Notes under the pieces: model-generated
Databases searched by the model: none
What the model was told of the DNA's origin: nothing
What the model saw: the letters and a program-made list of their open reading frames with translations, nothing else
Position numbers and translations under genes: made by a program
Shown: piece after piece, positions 34,999 to 44,945 of the stretch
How positions within the stretch are numbered: position 1 is the stretch's first letter
Layout of the letters: every line of letters starts with the position of its first letter
Source: Arcobacter vandammei
GTDB lineage: Bacteria > Campylobacterota > Campylobacteria > Campylobacterales > Arcobacteraceae
Assembly (NCBI RefSeq): GCF_016106035.1
Contig: NZ_JADKPZ010000004.1
Span: 1-64,000 of the forward strand
DNA: 64,000 nt
Direction of reading: 5' to 3'

Positions 34999-36001
34999 GC
35001 ATTTCCCAATATTTCTCATATACTTTTAAAGCTTCACCAACATCATTTTGAAACTCACTATTTTTTAAATCTTCATCATTTGGATAAATAGTTCTATTGT
35101 TTTTTATCTCATCATCAAGAAGTTCTACAGTTTTAGCATTTGGAGATGCATAACCAATCTCTTCACTAATTAGTTTTGAAACTTCTGGTTTTAAAAGATA
35201 ATTAATAAAAGCATAAGCATTATCAATATTTTTTGCACCTTTTGGAATAACCAAAGAGTCAAGCCAAATTAAAGCACCCTCTTTTGGATAAACATATTTT
35301 ATTTTTGAATTCTCTAAAGAAGCCATATAGCTCTCTCCATTAAAATTCATACCCAATTTTACCTCTTCATTTAGATAAACCTGTTTTTGAGATTCCGAAT
35401 AAAACATCTTTACATTTGGCAAAAGTTCTCTTAATTTATTATAAGCTTCTTCTATTTGTTTTGCATCTTTTGTATTTGAAGAGTAACCTAAAACTCTTAA
35501 TGCAACACCAAAAACTTCTCTTAAATCATCATTTAACAAGATAGATTTTTTATACTCACTATCCCATAAATTTGACCAAGAATCAACATCTTTTTTAACT
35601 AAAGTTTCATTATAACTAACTCCAGAACTTCCCCATAAATAAGGAATTGAATAATCATTATTTTGGTCAAACTCTTTATTTAAAAGTTTTTTATCCAGAT
35701 TCTCATAATTTGGAAGTTTAGTTTTATCTAATTTTTCTAATAAATTCTCTTTACTCATTTTACTAACAAAATAAGTTGAAGGAACAATAATATCATAAGA
35801 TGTACCACCAGCTGTTTTAATCTTTGCATACATAGCCTCATTTGAATCATAAGTTGAATACTTAACTTTAATTCCTGTCTCTTTTGTGAAGTTCTTTAAA
35901 ACATCTTTTGGCATATATTCAGACCAATTATAAACATACAAAACTTGTTCTTTTGCAAATAGTGAAATTGCAAAAACTAAAGCTAAAATAATTTTTTTCA
36001 A
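34985..36001 (-). CDS. potD: Spermidine/putrescine-binding periplasmic protein
   Basis: About 339 residues from TTG 36001. This start has AAGGAG six nt upstream, and its TTGA overlaps the potC stop by 4 nt. The longer ATG reading (36070) would put 23 odd residues before the signal peptide. The signal peptide KKIILALVFAISLFAK is followed by the mature start EQVLYVYNWSEYMPKDVLKNF, typical of PotD/PotF (YNWxxY), and YDIIVPSTYFVSKM, then DSLVIPKGAKN. It captures polyamines for PotABC. Confidence 0.92.
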   Translation of the reverse strand: MKKIILALVFAISLFAKEQVLYVYNWSEYMPKDVLKNFTKETGIKVKYSTYDSNEAMYAKIKTAGGTSYDIIVPSTYFVSKMSKENLLEKLDKTKLPNYENLDKKLLNKEFDQNNDYSIPYLWGSSGVSYNETLVKKDVDSWSNLWDSEYKKSILLNDDLREVFGVALRVLGYSSNTKDAKQIEEAYNKLRELLPNVKMFYSESQKQVYLNEEVKLGMNFNGESYMASLENSKIKYVYPKEGALIWLDSLVIPKGAKNIDNAYAFINYLLKPEVSKLISEEIGYASPNAKTVELLDDEIKNNRTIYPNDEDLKNSEFQNDVGEALKVYEKYWEMLKTK

Positions 36002-36753
36002 TTTTTCTCCTTGATTATAAATTGTGCAAATAATACCATAATTAATGTGAATGAAAACATTATTGTACAAAGTGCATTTATCTCTGGTTTAACTCCTAAT
36101 CTCACCATTGAATAAATCTTCAAAGGAAGTATTTCATAATCAGCACCAGATACAAAAAAGCTAATAATTACATCATCAAAAGATAGAGTTAAGCTAAGTA
36201 AAAAACCAGCAATAATTGCAGGAAGAATATTTGGTAAAATAACAGATTTAAAAGTAGTAAACTCATCTGCACCCAAATCTTTTGCAGCTTCTATAATATT
36301 TTTATCAAAACCATTTAATCTAGCCATTACTGTAACAATTACAAAAGGAAGGCAAAAAGTAATATGTGCAATAAGTAATGATGTAAATCCTAAAGGTAAA
36401 GAGACTAAAATAAATATCATTAAAAGAGAAATTCCCATTACAATTTCAGGCGACATAATCAAAATATAAACCAAAGAGTTTATAAATTTCTTTCCAGAAA
36501 AATCATATCTAAAAAGTGCCATTGCCCCTAAAGTCCCCAAAATAGTAGCAAGAGTAGCTGAGAAAAATGCAACACTAACAGAATTTAGTGCAGCTTCAAG
36601 TAAAGAGTCTTGTTCTAGCAAACTCTCATACCATTCAAGTGTAAAACCTTTCCACTCAACACTATATTTTGAGCTATTAAATGAATAAATAATTAAAACT
36701 ACAATGGGTAAATAGAGTAAAAAATAGATAAAACTTGCATAAGATTTTCTCAT
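35998..36753 (-). CDS. potC: Polyamine ABC transporter permease PotC
   Basis: 251 residues with six TM helices. The EAA-type loop facing the ATPase is IIEAAKDLGADEFTTFKSVILPNILPAIIAG. The IYSFNSSKYSVEWKGFTLEWYESLL start is typical of PotC. Overlaps potB upstream and potD downstream by 4 nt each. Confidence 0.95.
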   Translation of the reverse strand: MRKSYASFIYFLLYLPIVVLIIYSFNSSKYSVEWKGFTLEWYESLLEQDSLLEAALNSVSVAFFSATLATILGTLGAMALFRYDFSGKKFINSLVYILIMSPEIVMGISLLMIFILVSLPLGFTSLLIAHITFCLPFVIVTVMARLNGFDKNIIEAAKDLGADEFTTFKSVILPNILPAIIAGFLLSLTLSFDDVIISFFVSGADYEILPLKIYSMVRLGVKPEINALCTIMFSFTLIMVLFAQFIIKEKN

Positions 36754-37604
36754 TTTTTATCTCCTAAATTAGATTTATTTTGTGCTTTTGCCAAAAAATA
36801 CAACATTATAAACATAATTAATAAAATTACAACAGAAGCAGCACTTCCAAATGGCCAATCTCTAAATTGTAAAAATTGATTTCTAATAAAACTTCCAATA
36901 ATAAGCTCTTTTGCACCACCCAAAATATCAGGAATAAAAAACATTCCAAGGCTAGGTAAGAATACCAAAATAGACCCAGCAATAATTCCAGCAGATGACA
37001 AAGGAATAATAATAGTTCTAAAAATAGCTATTTTTGAAGCTCCCAAATCTTTTGCAGCTTCAATCAATCTACTATCTATTTTCTCCAAAGATACATATAA
37101 AGGTAAAATCATAAAAGGCAAAAGAGTATAAACCATACCAATAAAAACAGCTGTTTGTGTGTACATAATTTCAAGTGGTGTTTCAATCAAACCAACACTA
37201 AGTAAAAGGGCATTTAAAAGACCTTTTGTTTTTAAAATAGCAATCAAAGCATAAGTTCTCACAAGTGAACTAGTCCAAAATGGAATAATAACCAATAAAA
37301 GAAGCAAAAATTTATACTTTTTTGGTGAACTAGCAATAATATAAGCAAAAGGAAATGCCAAAATTAGAGTTATTATTGTTGTAACTGTAGCTAAATAAAC
37401 TGAATCTAAAAAAATATTTAAATAAATTGGGTCAAAAAGTTTTATATAGCTTTCAAAAGAGAGAGTAAAATTTAAAAATTCATCTTCACCTTTTGTCAAA
37501 AAACTACTTATTACTACTAAAATATGTGGTAATAAAGCAAAAGCTAAAAGCCAAAAAACAACAACAAAAATTGATATTTTTGAAAAAGAGAAAATCTTAC
37601 TCAT
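36750..37604 (-). CDS. potB: Polyamine ABC transporter permease PotB
   Basis: About 284 residues from ATG 37604, which overlaps the potA stop by 8 nt; GGGAGG lies 12 nt upstream. A start at 37628 would add eight residues inside potA and lacks an RBS. It has six TM helices and the EAA loop LIEAAKDLGASKIAIFRTIIIPLSSAGIIAG. FWTSSLVRTYALIAIL is characteristic of PotB. Confidence 0.93.
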   Translation of the reverse strand: MSKIFSFSKISIFVVVFWLLAFALLPHILVVISSFLTKGEDEFLNFTLSFESYIKLFDPIYLNIFLDSVYLATVTTIITLILAFPFAYIIASSPKKYKFLLLLLVIIPFWTSSLVRTYALIAILKTKGLLNALLLSVGLIETPLEIMYTQTAVFIGMVYTLLPFMILPLYVSLEKIDSRLIEAAKDLGASKIAIFRTIIIPLSSAGIIAGSILVFLPSLGMFFIPDILGGAKELIIGSFIRNQFLQFRDWPFGSAASVVILLIMFIMLYFLAKAQNKSNLGDKK

Positions 37605-38682
37605 GAGGAAGTAAAACCTCCCAACCATCTACCCAATATAAATATAGTTTTGAGCCAATCTCATATGCCAAAGCATCACTATCTTCATTATAAAATTCAC
37701 TTACAATAAGCTCTTGATTATCTTCTAATTTTACAAGTAAATCAATAGTTGTACCTTTGTAAATAATATTTTCTAACTCTCCAATAAAATAGTTATTTGA
37801 CTTTACATCTTCAAACTTTTTCTCTACTCTAAAATCCTCAGGTCTTATTAAAATTGTACATTTTTTATTTAATTTTACTTTTGATTTTAACTGAAAAGTT
37901 TTATCTAAATATTTTAAAACAACAAAATCATCTTTTTGCTCAAGAACTTCACTTTCAAAACAGTTTGCTTCACCAATAAACTGCCCAACAAATAAGTTTT
38001 TTGGCTCTTCATAAATCTGTTTTGGAGTTCCAATTTGCTCAATATTTCCTTTATTCATAACAACAATTCTATCAGACATAGAAAGTGCCTCTTCTTGGTC
38101 GTGAGTTACGAATAAAAAAGTAATTCCTAACTTTCTTTGAAGCATTTTTAACTCAACTTGCATCTCTTTTCTAAGCTTATAATCCAAAGCACTTAAACTC
38201 TCATCCAAAAGCAAAATTTGAGGTTTATTTACAACAGCTCTAGCAATTGCTACTCTTTGCTGTTGTCCACCACTTAGCTCATTTGGTTTTTTATCTTTAT
38301 GTTCTAAAAGTTTCACCATACTAAGAGCTTTTTCAACTTCATCTTTTATCTCTTCTTTTGATTTTTTCTTCATTTTCAAACCAAAAGCAATATTATCAAA
38401 AACACTCATATGTGGAAAAAGTGCATAACTTTGAAAAACTGTATTAATCTCTCTTTTTTCTGGAGGAATTTTATTTATTAATACATCTTTTAGATACATT
38501 TCTCCAAAATTAGCCTCTTCAAATCCAGCAATTAGCCTTAAAATTGTTGTTTTTCCACAACCACTAGGTCCTAAAAGTGTGATAAATTCACTCTCATATA
38601 TATCAAGGTTTATATTTTTTAAAACTTCACTATTTTCATAAGATTTAGATAGATTTTTTAGTGTAAGAAGTGTTTTGTTCAT
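37597..38682 (-). CDS. potA: Polyamine ABC transporter ATPase PotA
   Basis: 361 residues: an ABC ATPase with Walker A GPSGCGKTT, signature LSGGQQQRVAIARA and Walker B ILLLDESLSALD, then a TOBE-type C-terminal domain (about 245-355, IRPEDFRVEKK). First gene of potABCD, importing putrescine or spermidine. Agmatinase at 18 kb could make putrescine internally. Confidence 0.96.
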   Translation of the reverse strand: MNKTLLTLKNLSKSYENSEVLKNINLDIYESEFITLLGPSGCGKTTILRLIAGFEEANFGEMYLKDVLINKIPPEKREINTVFQSYALFPHMSVFDNIAFGLKMKKKSKEEIKDEVEKALSMVKLLEHKDKKPNELSGGQQQRVAIARAVVNKPQILLLDESLSALDYKLRKEMQVELKMLQRKLGITFLFVTHDQEEALSMSDRIVVMNKGNIEQIGTPKQIYEEPKNLFVGQFIGEANCFESEVLEQKDDFVVLKYLDKTFQLKSKVKLNKKCTILIRPEDFRVEKKFEDVKSNNYFIGELENIIYKGTTIDLLVKLEDNQELIVSEFYNEDSDALAYEIGSKLYLYWVDGWEVLLPHE

Positions 38683-38724
38683 TAAAATTCCAAAAGGTGA
38701 TTTAAAAAGGTTATAAGATTTATC

Positions 38725-39549
38725 TTATAACTCTTCATTGTTTGCTAGTTTTGTTTTTACCTCTTCAATAGATGCTTTTAAAAGCTCTGTGTCAAATCCA
38801 TAAGCTTTTGCTTTTTCTAAAGCTTTTTGTATATTTTCATCACTTAAAGGATCAATTACACTTGCTGCTGTTTTTATAACATCTAAAATTTGAACTCTTT
38901 GTTTAAATCCAGCTTCAACATGTGCCATATCTTCCACAGATTCGATAGTTGTTATTAGATTATCGCTTAACTTCCAATGTCTAAAAATTTGTGCTGTTAC
39001 TTTTGCTGTTGTAGTTCCTAAAAACTCCATTTCCACATCTTTTTCACAAGAATCTTCAAGCCTTGCTAAAAACTCATCTTGTTTACCCTCAGATACAATA
39101 ACTGAAGCTAAAACAAATTTTCCAACTTCTTGTAAAAGAGAAGCCAAAATAATATCATCTTGATGTTCAACTTCAAAGCTAGATAGCCAAACATTTGCCA
39201 AAGAAGAAGCAATATTTGAACCCTGCATAAAATCATCACTCGTAATTCCATAAGGTTTTAAATTAGCTTTTAATAAATTTTGAATACTTCCACCAATAGC
39301 AATTGAAACTGTAAAATTTATTCCCAAAAGATTTAAAGCTCTACTAGGAGCTTCTACTTTTGTTCTAAATCCAAACATAGCTGAATTTGCGATTTTCAAC
39401 AAAGTTGAGATTATAAGAGCATCTTTTTCAACAATTTTTAAAAGTTCACTAAGTTCTTTATCTTGTTTTTTTCTAAACTCTTCAATTTCAATAATTGTCT
39501 TTGGTAAAGGTGGTAAAGACTCTATTTTTTGAACAATTTTATCATTCAT
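38725..39549 (-). CDS. HDOD-domain signalling protein
   Basis: About 274 residues from ATG 39549, just behind GGGGGAA; the frame opens at a TTG four codons earlier. The HDOD core covers residues about 10-200: LPPLPKTIIEI, VEKDALIISTLLKIANSAMFGF and RALNLLGINFTVSIAIG. HDOD proteins lack some HD metal residues and act as regulators in motility, biofilm or stress. It follows ychF by 21 nt. Confidence 0.87.
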   Translation of the reverse strand: MNDKIVQKIESLPPLPKTIIEIEEFRKKQDKELSELLKIVEKDALIISTLLKIANSAMFGFRTKVEAPSRALNLLGINFTVSIAIGGSIQNLLKANLKPYGITSDDFMQGSNIASSLANVWLSSFEVEHQDDIILASLLQEVGKFVLASVIVSEGKQDEFLARLEDSCEKDVEMEFLGTTTAKVTAQIFRHWKLSDNLITTIESVEDMAHVEAGFKQRVQILDVIKTAASVIDPLSDENIQKALEKAKAYGFDTELLKASIEEVKTKLANNEEL

Positions 39550-39569
39550 AATTTCCCCCAAATTAAACT

Positions 39570-40673
39570 TTATACATTAAATCTAAAGTGCATAATATCA
39601 CCATCTTGAACAACATAATCTTTTCCTTCAAGTCTTAGTTTTCCTGCATCTTTACATTTTGTTTCACCGCCAAATTTCACATAGTCCTCATAAGAGATAA
39701 CCTCAGCTTTAATAAACCCTTTTTCAAAATCATTGTGAATAACGGCTGCTGCTTGTGGTGCTTTTGTATTTTTTCTAATTGTCCAAGCTCTAACTTCAAC
39801 TTTTCCAGCTGTAAAGTAGCTTTGAAGTCCTAGTTTATCAAATGCTTTTTGAATAATTTGCTCCAAACCAGACTCTTGCACTCCCAAATCATCCAAAAAT
39901 GCTCTAGCTTCATCATCTTCAAGACCTACAAGCTCTTCTTCTATTTTTGCACATAAAACTATCACATCAGAGTTTACACTAGCTGCATACTCTTTTACCA
40001 TCTCTACATACTCATTTGTTCCACTTGAAAGTGTATCTTCATCAACATTTGCACCATAAATCACATCTTTGTTTGATAAAAATCTAAGCTCTTTGTCTAA
40101 AGAAATAAAAGCTTCATTATCAATATTCTCAAAAGTTTTTACAGGTTGAAGCTCCCCAATATGAGCATATAACTCTTCAGCAATTACAAGTTGAGCAGCC
40201 GCTTCTTTGCTCCCTTTTGCTTGTTTTTTTAGTCTTTCAATTTTTTTCTCTAATTGCGAAATATCTGCATAGATTAGCTCTGTTTCGATTATCTCTATAT
40301 CTCTTAGAGGATTTACATCACCTTCTACGTGAGTAATATTTCCATCTTCAAAACATCTAACCATATGTAAAATAACTTCTACTTCTCTAATATTTGATAA
40401 AAATTGATTTCCAAGTCCTTCGCCTTTAGATGCACCTCTTACTAGCCCTGCAATATCCACAAAATCAATAGTTGAATGCTGAATTTTATCTGGATTTACA
40501 ATTTTTGCTAACTCATCAAGTCTTTTATCTGGAACTGGAACTATTGCTTTATTTGGCTCTATTGTACAGAATGGATAGTTTTGTGCCTCTGCATTTTGTG
40601 CCTTTGTTAAAGCATTAAAAGTTGTACTTTTTCCTACATTTGGAAGTCCTACTATTCCTACACCTAATCCCAT
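39570..40673 (-). CDS. ychF: Redox/ribosome-binding ATPase YchF (OLA1 family)
   Basis: 367 residues. P-loop GLPNVGKSTTFNALT near the N-terminus, switch segment DIAGLVRGASKGEGLGNQFL, the coiled-coil insertion (about 150-185) and C-terminal TGS domain (TAGKVEVRAWTIRKNTKAPQAA ... VQDGDIMHFRF). YchF/OLA1 prefer ATP over GTP and bind ribosomes. Length standard. Confidence 0.97.
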   Translation of the reverse strand: MGLGVGIVGLPNVGKSTTFNALTKAQNAEAQNYPFCTIEPNKAIVPVPDKRLDELAKIVNPDKIQHSTIDFVDIAGLVRGASKGEGLGNQFLSNIREVEVILHMVRCFEDGNITHVEGDVNPLRDIEIIETELIYADISQLEKKIERLKKQAKGSKEAAAQLVIAEELYAHIGELQPVKTFENIDNEAFISLDKELRFLSNKDVIYGANVDEDTLSSGTNEYVEMVKEYAASVNSDVIVLCAKIEEELVGLEDDEARAFLDDLGVQESGLEQIIQKAFDKLGLQSYFTAGKVEVRAWTIRKNTKAPQAAAVIHNDFEKGFIKAEVISYEDYVKFGGETKCKDAGKLRLEGKDYVVQDGDIMHFRFNV

Positions 40674-40725
40674 ATTTTTCCTTTATTTTTTTATAACTAA
40701 GATTATAGACAAAAATGGCAAAAAA

Positions 40726-40769
40726 AAAGATAAAGAAGAGAAAGATACAGTCTTTTCTTCTTTATCTTT
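40726..40769 (-). terminator. Strong terminator downstream of flagellin
   Basis: A 19-20-bp stem of GA/TC-rich sequence (AAAGATAAAGAAGA... / ...TCTTCTTTATCTTT) with one bulged base and loop TACAG. A run of eight or more T follows in the flagellin direction. Confidence 0.88.
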
Positions 40770-40792
40770 ATACTTAATTGTAATTAGATTAA

Positions 40793-41620
40793 TTAAACAA
40801 GTAGCCTTGAAACTATTTGTTGATTTATATAACTTGCTTGTGCTTGTCCAAAAGCTCCCATTTTTGCCAAAAGATTCTCTTTTGAAAAGTTTGAAGACTC
40901 TTTTGCATAATCTGTGTCAAACATTGAAGCGGCATTTAAAGTATTTGTTCTTTGAGTCATCAAATTTCTTCCAGAACTCTCTAATTGATTTTGAGCAGCT
41001 CCTATTTCACCTCTAACACTACTTAGACTATCAATAGATTTATCAACTGTATCCAAAAAATCTCTTGCTGTTTGTGATGTAAATGTAGAAGCATCTTGAT
41101 TTACTAAGCCACTAAGTCCATATCCAGAACTATTTGAAGTAATTGAAGAAATTTCAATAATATTTTCACCTTTTAAACCAGATTGATACTGTTGCAATTC
41201 TGAAGCAGAATTATCACTTGAGCTTTTTTGAAGTAAAGTTTGACCATTATAATTTGTGTTACTTGCAATTTTATCAAACTGCTCTAGTTGAGATTTTATA
41301 TCTTTTAAAATATTATCTCTTCCCTCTTGACTTGTTGTATCACTAGAAGCTTGAAGTAGTTTCTCTTTTATATTATCTAGTATTTTTGATTGTTCATTTG
41401 TTGCACTTGAAGCTATCTGAGTAGCAGCAATTGCTGAATTTGTATTTTCAATTGCTTGAGAGTAACCATTTGACTGAGATAATAAATTATTTGCTATTGC
41501 TAAACTTGCAGCATTATCACTTGATTTATTTAGCTCTATACCTGTAGCTATTTTATTTAATGCTTGATTTGCATTTAAATATGGATTTTGATTTAAGGCT
41601 GAGTTATAATTTATCTGCAT
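40793..41620 (-). CDS. Flagellin
   Basis: 275 residues with only the conserved D0/D1 ends and a short middle. The N-terminal helix has NANQALNKIATGIELNKSSDNAASLAIANNL (described in parts: NQALNKIATG, then SSDNAASLAIA). The C-terminal has SSVRGEIGAAQNQLESS and the terminal helix ENLLAKMGAFGQAQASYINQQ. Small flagellins of this size are usual in Arcobacter. It has RBS AAGGAG, and TTTATAAT upstream gives a sigma-70-like -10. It has its own terminator. Confidence 0.92.
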   Translation of the reverse strand: MQINYNSALNQNPYLNANQALNKIATGIELNKSSDNAASLAIANNLLSQSNGYSQAIENTNSAIAATQIASSATNEQSKILDNIKEKLLQASSDTTSQEGRDNILKDIKSQLEQFDKIASNTNYNGQTLLQKSSSDNSASELQQYQSGLKGENIIEISSITSNSSGYGLSGLVNQDASTFTSQTARDFLDTVDKSIDSLSSVRGEIGAAQNQLESSGRNLMTQRTNTLNAASMFDTDYAKESSNFSKENLLAKMGAFGQAQASYINQQIVSRLLV

Positions 41621-41752
41621 TTGAAACTCCTTAATATTATTAACTTCATTCTATTACTTCTAAGATTAAAATATTATAAACTTTTAAGGCTTTTTTTCTC
41701 TATTTATAAAAATTATTTTGTTATAATCAAATAAAATCTTAAAGGAAGAAAA

Positions 41753-42130
41753 ATGCAATATATTGAAATTTCAAACAAAAGTGTTCAAGAAGTTGTAGAT
41801 AGTATAAAAGAGATAGCACCAAAATATAGCTTTGGGGTTCAACACATTCACAATATTAAAGAGACTTTAAAATCAAAAGGAAAAGAGATAAATGAAGATT
41901 GTCAAGTAATAGATATTTGCAATCCAAATGTAGCTGAAAGTTTTCTAAGTGAAGATATTAGCTTATCTTGTATTATGCCTTGCAAAATAGCTGTTTACAC
42001 TCAAGATGGTGAAACAAATATAGCTTTAAACTCTTTAGTTCAACTAGTTGATGATATAAATCCAGAACTTATGGATATTGCTCAAACTACTCAAGATGAG
42101 CTTTTAAAAATCATTGAAGAAGCGAAATAG
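41753..42130 (+). CDS. DUF302-family protein
   Basis: 125 residues. YSFGVQHIHNIKETLKSKG and CQVIDICNPNVAESFLSEDISLSCIMPCKIAVY are the DUF302 pattern (a conserved nucleophile-like Cys within CNP, then CxxPCxIAVY). The biochemical role is unknown. RBS AAAGGAAG. Its stop shares one base with the GTG start of the next gene. Confidence 0.85.
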   Translation: MQYIEISNKSVQEVVDSIKEIAPKYSFGVQHIHNIKETLKSKGKEINEDCQVIDICNPNVAESFLSEDISLSCIMPCKIAVYTQDGETNIALNSLVQLVDDINPELMDIAQTTQDELLKIIEEAK

Positions 42131-42594
42131 TGCTAACTCAAATCGAAACAAACACTATTTCATCTATGATACAGCTCTCTATTGCACCTGTATTTTTACT
42201 TGCAGGTGTAGGAGCTTTGTTAAATGTATTTACAGGAAGATTAGTAAGAATTATTGATAAAATTGATAAATTAGATAAATATGAGTATGAAAATTCAGCC
42301 CTTATGGAAGATAAAAATATTCAACAAATAGTAAAAAAAAGAAGAGAACATCTAGTATCAAGAATGAGAAATACAAATAGAGCAATACTTTTTGGCACAA
42401 TCACAGGGCTTTTAATATCTCTTGTAATTATTACAATTTTTTTAAGCTCATTATTTCACTTTGAACATAGTATTTTAATAGCAACTTTTTTTATTTTATC
42501 TATATCTAGTCTAATTGTATCTTTTATTCTGTTTGTAAGAGAGCTTTTTTATACAACAAAATTTATTAAAGACAAAGAGAGTTATATTCCTTAA
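42130..42594 (+). CDS. DUF2721-family membrane protein
   Basis: 154 residues from a GTG start overlapping the previous stop (TAGTG). Three TM segments: SMIQLSIAPVFLLAGVGALL, AILFGTITGLLISLVIITIF and TFFILSISSLIVSFILFV. Between TM1 and TM2 is the charged, conserved NVFTGRLVRIIDKIDKLDKYE stretch of DUF2721. Function unknown; co-transcribed with the DUF302 gene. Confidence 0.82.
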   Translation: MLTQIETNTISSMIQLSIAPVFLLAGVGALLNVFTGRLVRIIDKIDKLDKYEYENSALMEDKNIQQIVKKRREHLVSRMRNTNRAILFGTITGLLISLVIITIFLSSLFHFEHSILIATFFILSISSLIVSFILFVRELFYTTKFIKDKESYIP

Positions 42595-42601
42595 CTCTCT
42601 T
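42575..42601. terminator. Bidirectional terminator
   Basis: AAGAGAGTTA / TAACTCTCTT, a perfect 10-bp stem with a 7-nt loop, spanning the convergent stop codons of the DUF2721 gene and the chemoreceptor. Confidence 0.75.
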
Positions 42602-44822
42602 ATTTCCCTTCAAACTCTTTTTGTTCTACTTGAACTATAATTTCATTTGAAATTTTCAAAGTCTCTTGTGCTATATCATTTGCAACACCTGCATTTTGAG
42701 CATTTTTTTGTGTTATTTGGTCAAGATTATTAACAGCATCATTTATTTGAACCATTCCAGCGGATTGCTCTTTACTAGCTACTGTTACATTTTGGATTAG
42801 CTCTATTGTTGTAGATATATTCTCATTTAAAGTTGAATATCCTTCTATCATATCATTAGCAATTTGGCTTCCCTCTTTTGTTTTGCTTGTTGCTAATTCA
42901 ACTATTCTTTTTATCTCATTTGCTGCATCAGCACTTCTACTTGCTAAGTTTCGCACCTCTCCAGCAACAACAGCAAAACCTTTTCCAGCTTCTCCAGCTG
43001 TTGCTGCTTCAACTGCTGCATTTAAAGAAAGAATATTTGTTTGAAATGCAATTTGATCAATTACACCAATAGCCTCACTAATAGCTAAAGCTTGTTTATT
43101 TATCTCTTCCATAGCAACAACAGTTTTATTTGCTAAATCTTGCCCTACTTTGATTGACTCTTTTACTTTTTCACCATAATTTGCCATTTTTGATGTAGTT
43201 TGAGTATTGTTTGTAATATTACTTGTAATCTCTTCTAAAGAAGCTGCTGTCTCTTCTAAAGAGGCTGCTTGAGAGTTTGCAGCAGTTGAAATATTTTGCA
43301 TATTTTCACTCAAAGTTAAGGCATTTTTACTTAAAGTTAGTCCAATATTTTTGTTTTCAACAAGCATCTTAGTAATAACATCTCTTAAGACATTTATATC
43401 TTCTTCTAACTCTTTTACAATTCCCTCTAAATTATTATCTTTTAATTTTGGTCTAAAATCAAGTTTTGAGTAAGAGTTTAAAACTTTTAAAATATTAGAA
43501 ATATTAGTATTCAAAGTATTTAACATCTCGTTTATAATATCTTTCAACTCATTTAATGCAGGATTATTTGAATTTGCTTCAATTTTTACATTTAAATAAC
43601 CTTGATTTATCTGATTCGCAACTCTTATAGTATCAGCAATTAAAGCTCTATCTTTTTGTATATTTGCTTTTGTATTTTTGATATTTTTATTTATAGTTTC
43701 AGCCATTTTTCCTAATTCATCTTTTGAATTAATATTAATCAATTTAATATCATCTTTTTGGAAATTAATAAATGCAAAAAAGTCTTCAACTCCTGCTTTT
43801 ACACTAGCAACATCAATCAAAATTGTAAATGCAATAGTTCTTGATAAAATCATTGTAATTACTATACCAAAAATACTTAAAAGACCAAAAACTATCATAT
43901 CTCTATTTGCAACATTTAGCTCTTTTTCTATCTCTTGCATTAAATGACTTGAAACAAAATCTTCAACTTTTTTTAGTAAATCTATTTTTAAAGTTATCTC
44001 TTTAAACCACACAGTAGAATCTACATTGAAATTTTCTTCCAAATTTTGATAAAGTGCAATTTTTCTCATATCTTCAACAGCCTCTACACTTTTTCCAACA
44101 ACATTGTTATCATAAAACTCTGTTGATTCTTTTGTACTCACTTTAAAAAATTGATTTGTATATACATTTTGTTCAGCTACAACTGTATAAAACTTAGCTT
44201 TTAATCCTTCTGTAAATCTATTTTGTGCAAAAGTATTTGTTCCAACAGCTCTTTCAATTCCTGTTTGCTCTTTTGCAAGTAAAATACTCATATATGAGAT
44301 TAACTCTTTTGAGATATTTGCACTATTTGAGATTTTTACAACAGAGCTTAAGATATTTAATAAATAAGCATTTGTAATAGTATAGTAATCAATAGCAACA
44401 GGTGCTTTTATAGAAAAACTATTTACATTTTTTCTAATATCTTCTAACTTATCCAAATTTTTTAAACTATTTTCTAAGTTACTTATAAAATCACTTCTAT
44501 AATGGTCTTTTTCAAAAGTAGTTAAAAAATTATTTAAATCTTTTATTCTATCATCAACCAAAAGCCTTTGAGCTGGTAACTCTACTTTAAATCTCTCTCC
44601 TTTGCTTCCTATAAATCCTGCTGTCATACCTCTCTCTTTTTGAGTTTCATGCACTAAAGCACCAACTTTTGTAGATAAAACAACAACACTATCCAAATCT
44701 TTTAAGTTTTTAGAACTTAAATAAGAATCAAGAGATAATTTTGCAGCCAATAAAATAACCACAGTCAAAGGAATCATCATAATTAATATGAGCTTCTGCT
44801 TTATTGATAGTTTTGATAACAT
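42600..44822 (-). CDS. Methyl-accepting chemotaxis protein with NIT sensor domain
   Basis: 740 residues. TM1 at about 12-30, periplasmic NIT (nitrate/nitrite-sensing type) domain about 40-290 (VHETQKERGMTAGFIGSKG is its hallmark; KEQTGIERAVG follows), TM2 at about 307-335, HAMP-like region and cytoplasmic signalling domain. The hairpin tip is IGVIDQIAFQTNILSLNAAVEAA followed by GKGFAVVAGEVRNLA. It reports to CheA/CheW. The CheZ-like protein at 24.3 kb would act in the same pathway. Confidence 0.94.
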   Translation of the reverse strand: MLSKLSIKQKLILIMMIPLTVVILLAAKLSLDSYLSSKNLKDLDSVVVLSTKVGALVHETQKERGMTAGFIGSKGERFKVELPAQRLLVDDRIKDLNNFLTTFEKDHYRSDFISNLENSLKNLDKLEDIRKNVNSFSIKAPVAIDYYTITNAYLLNILSSVVKISNSANISKELISYMSILLAKEQTGIERAVGTNTFAQNRFTEGLKAKFYTVVAEQNVYTNQFFKVSTKESTEFYDNNVVGKSVEAVEDMRKIALYQNLEENFNVDSTVWFKEITLKIDLLKKVEDFVSSHLMQEIEKELNVANRDMIVFGLLSIFGIVITMILSRTIAFTILIDVASVKAGVEDFFAFINFQKDDIKLININSKDELGKMAETINKNIKNTKANIQKDRALIADTIRVANQINQGYLNVKIEANSNNPALNELKDIINEMLNTLNTNISNILKVLNSYSKLDFRPKLKDNNLEGIVKELEEDINVLRDVITKMLVENKNIGLTLSKNALTLSENMQNISTAANSQAASLEETAASLEEITSNITNNTQTTSKMANYGEKVKESIKVGQDLANKTVVAMEEINKQALAISEAIGVIDQIAFQTNILSLNAAVEAATAGEAGKGFAVVAGEVRNLASRSADAANEIKRIVELATSKTKEGSQIANDMIEGYSTLNENISTTIELIQNVTVASKEQSAGMVQINDAVNNLDQITQKNAQNAGVANDIAQETLKISNEIIVQVEQKEFEGK

Positions 44823-44945
44823 AATTTTTCCTAAATAAGATATTTAACTTTATATAATAACGAAATTCTAACAAATAAGAAAGCTTTTAATTTGCAAAAG
44901 TTTTGTAAAATAATTTTTAAAATTTATAAAAAAAGAAATATTATT

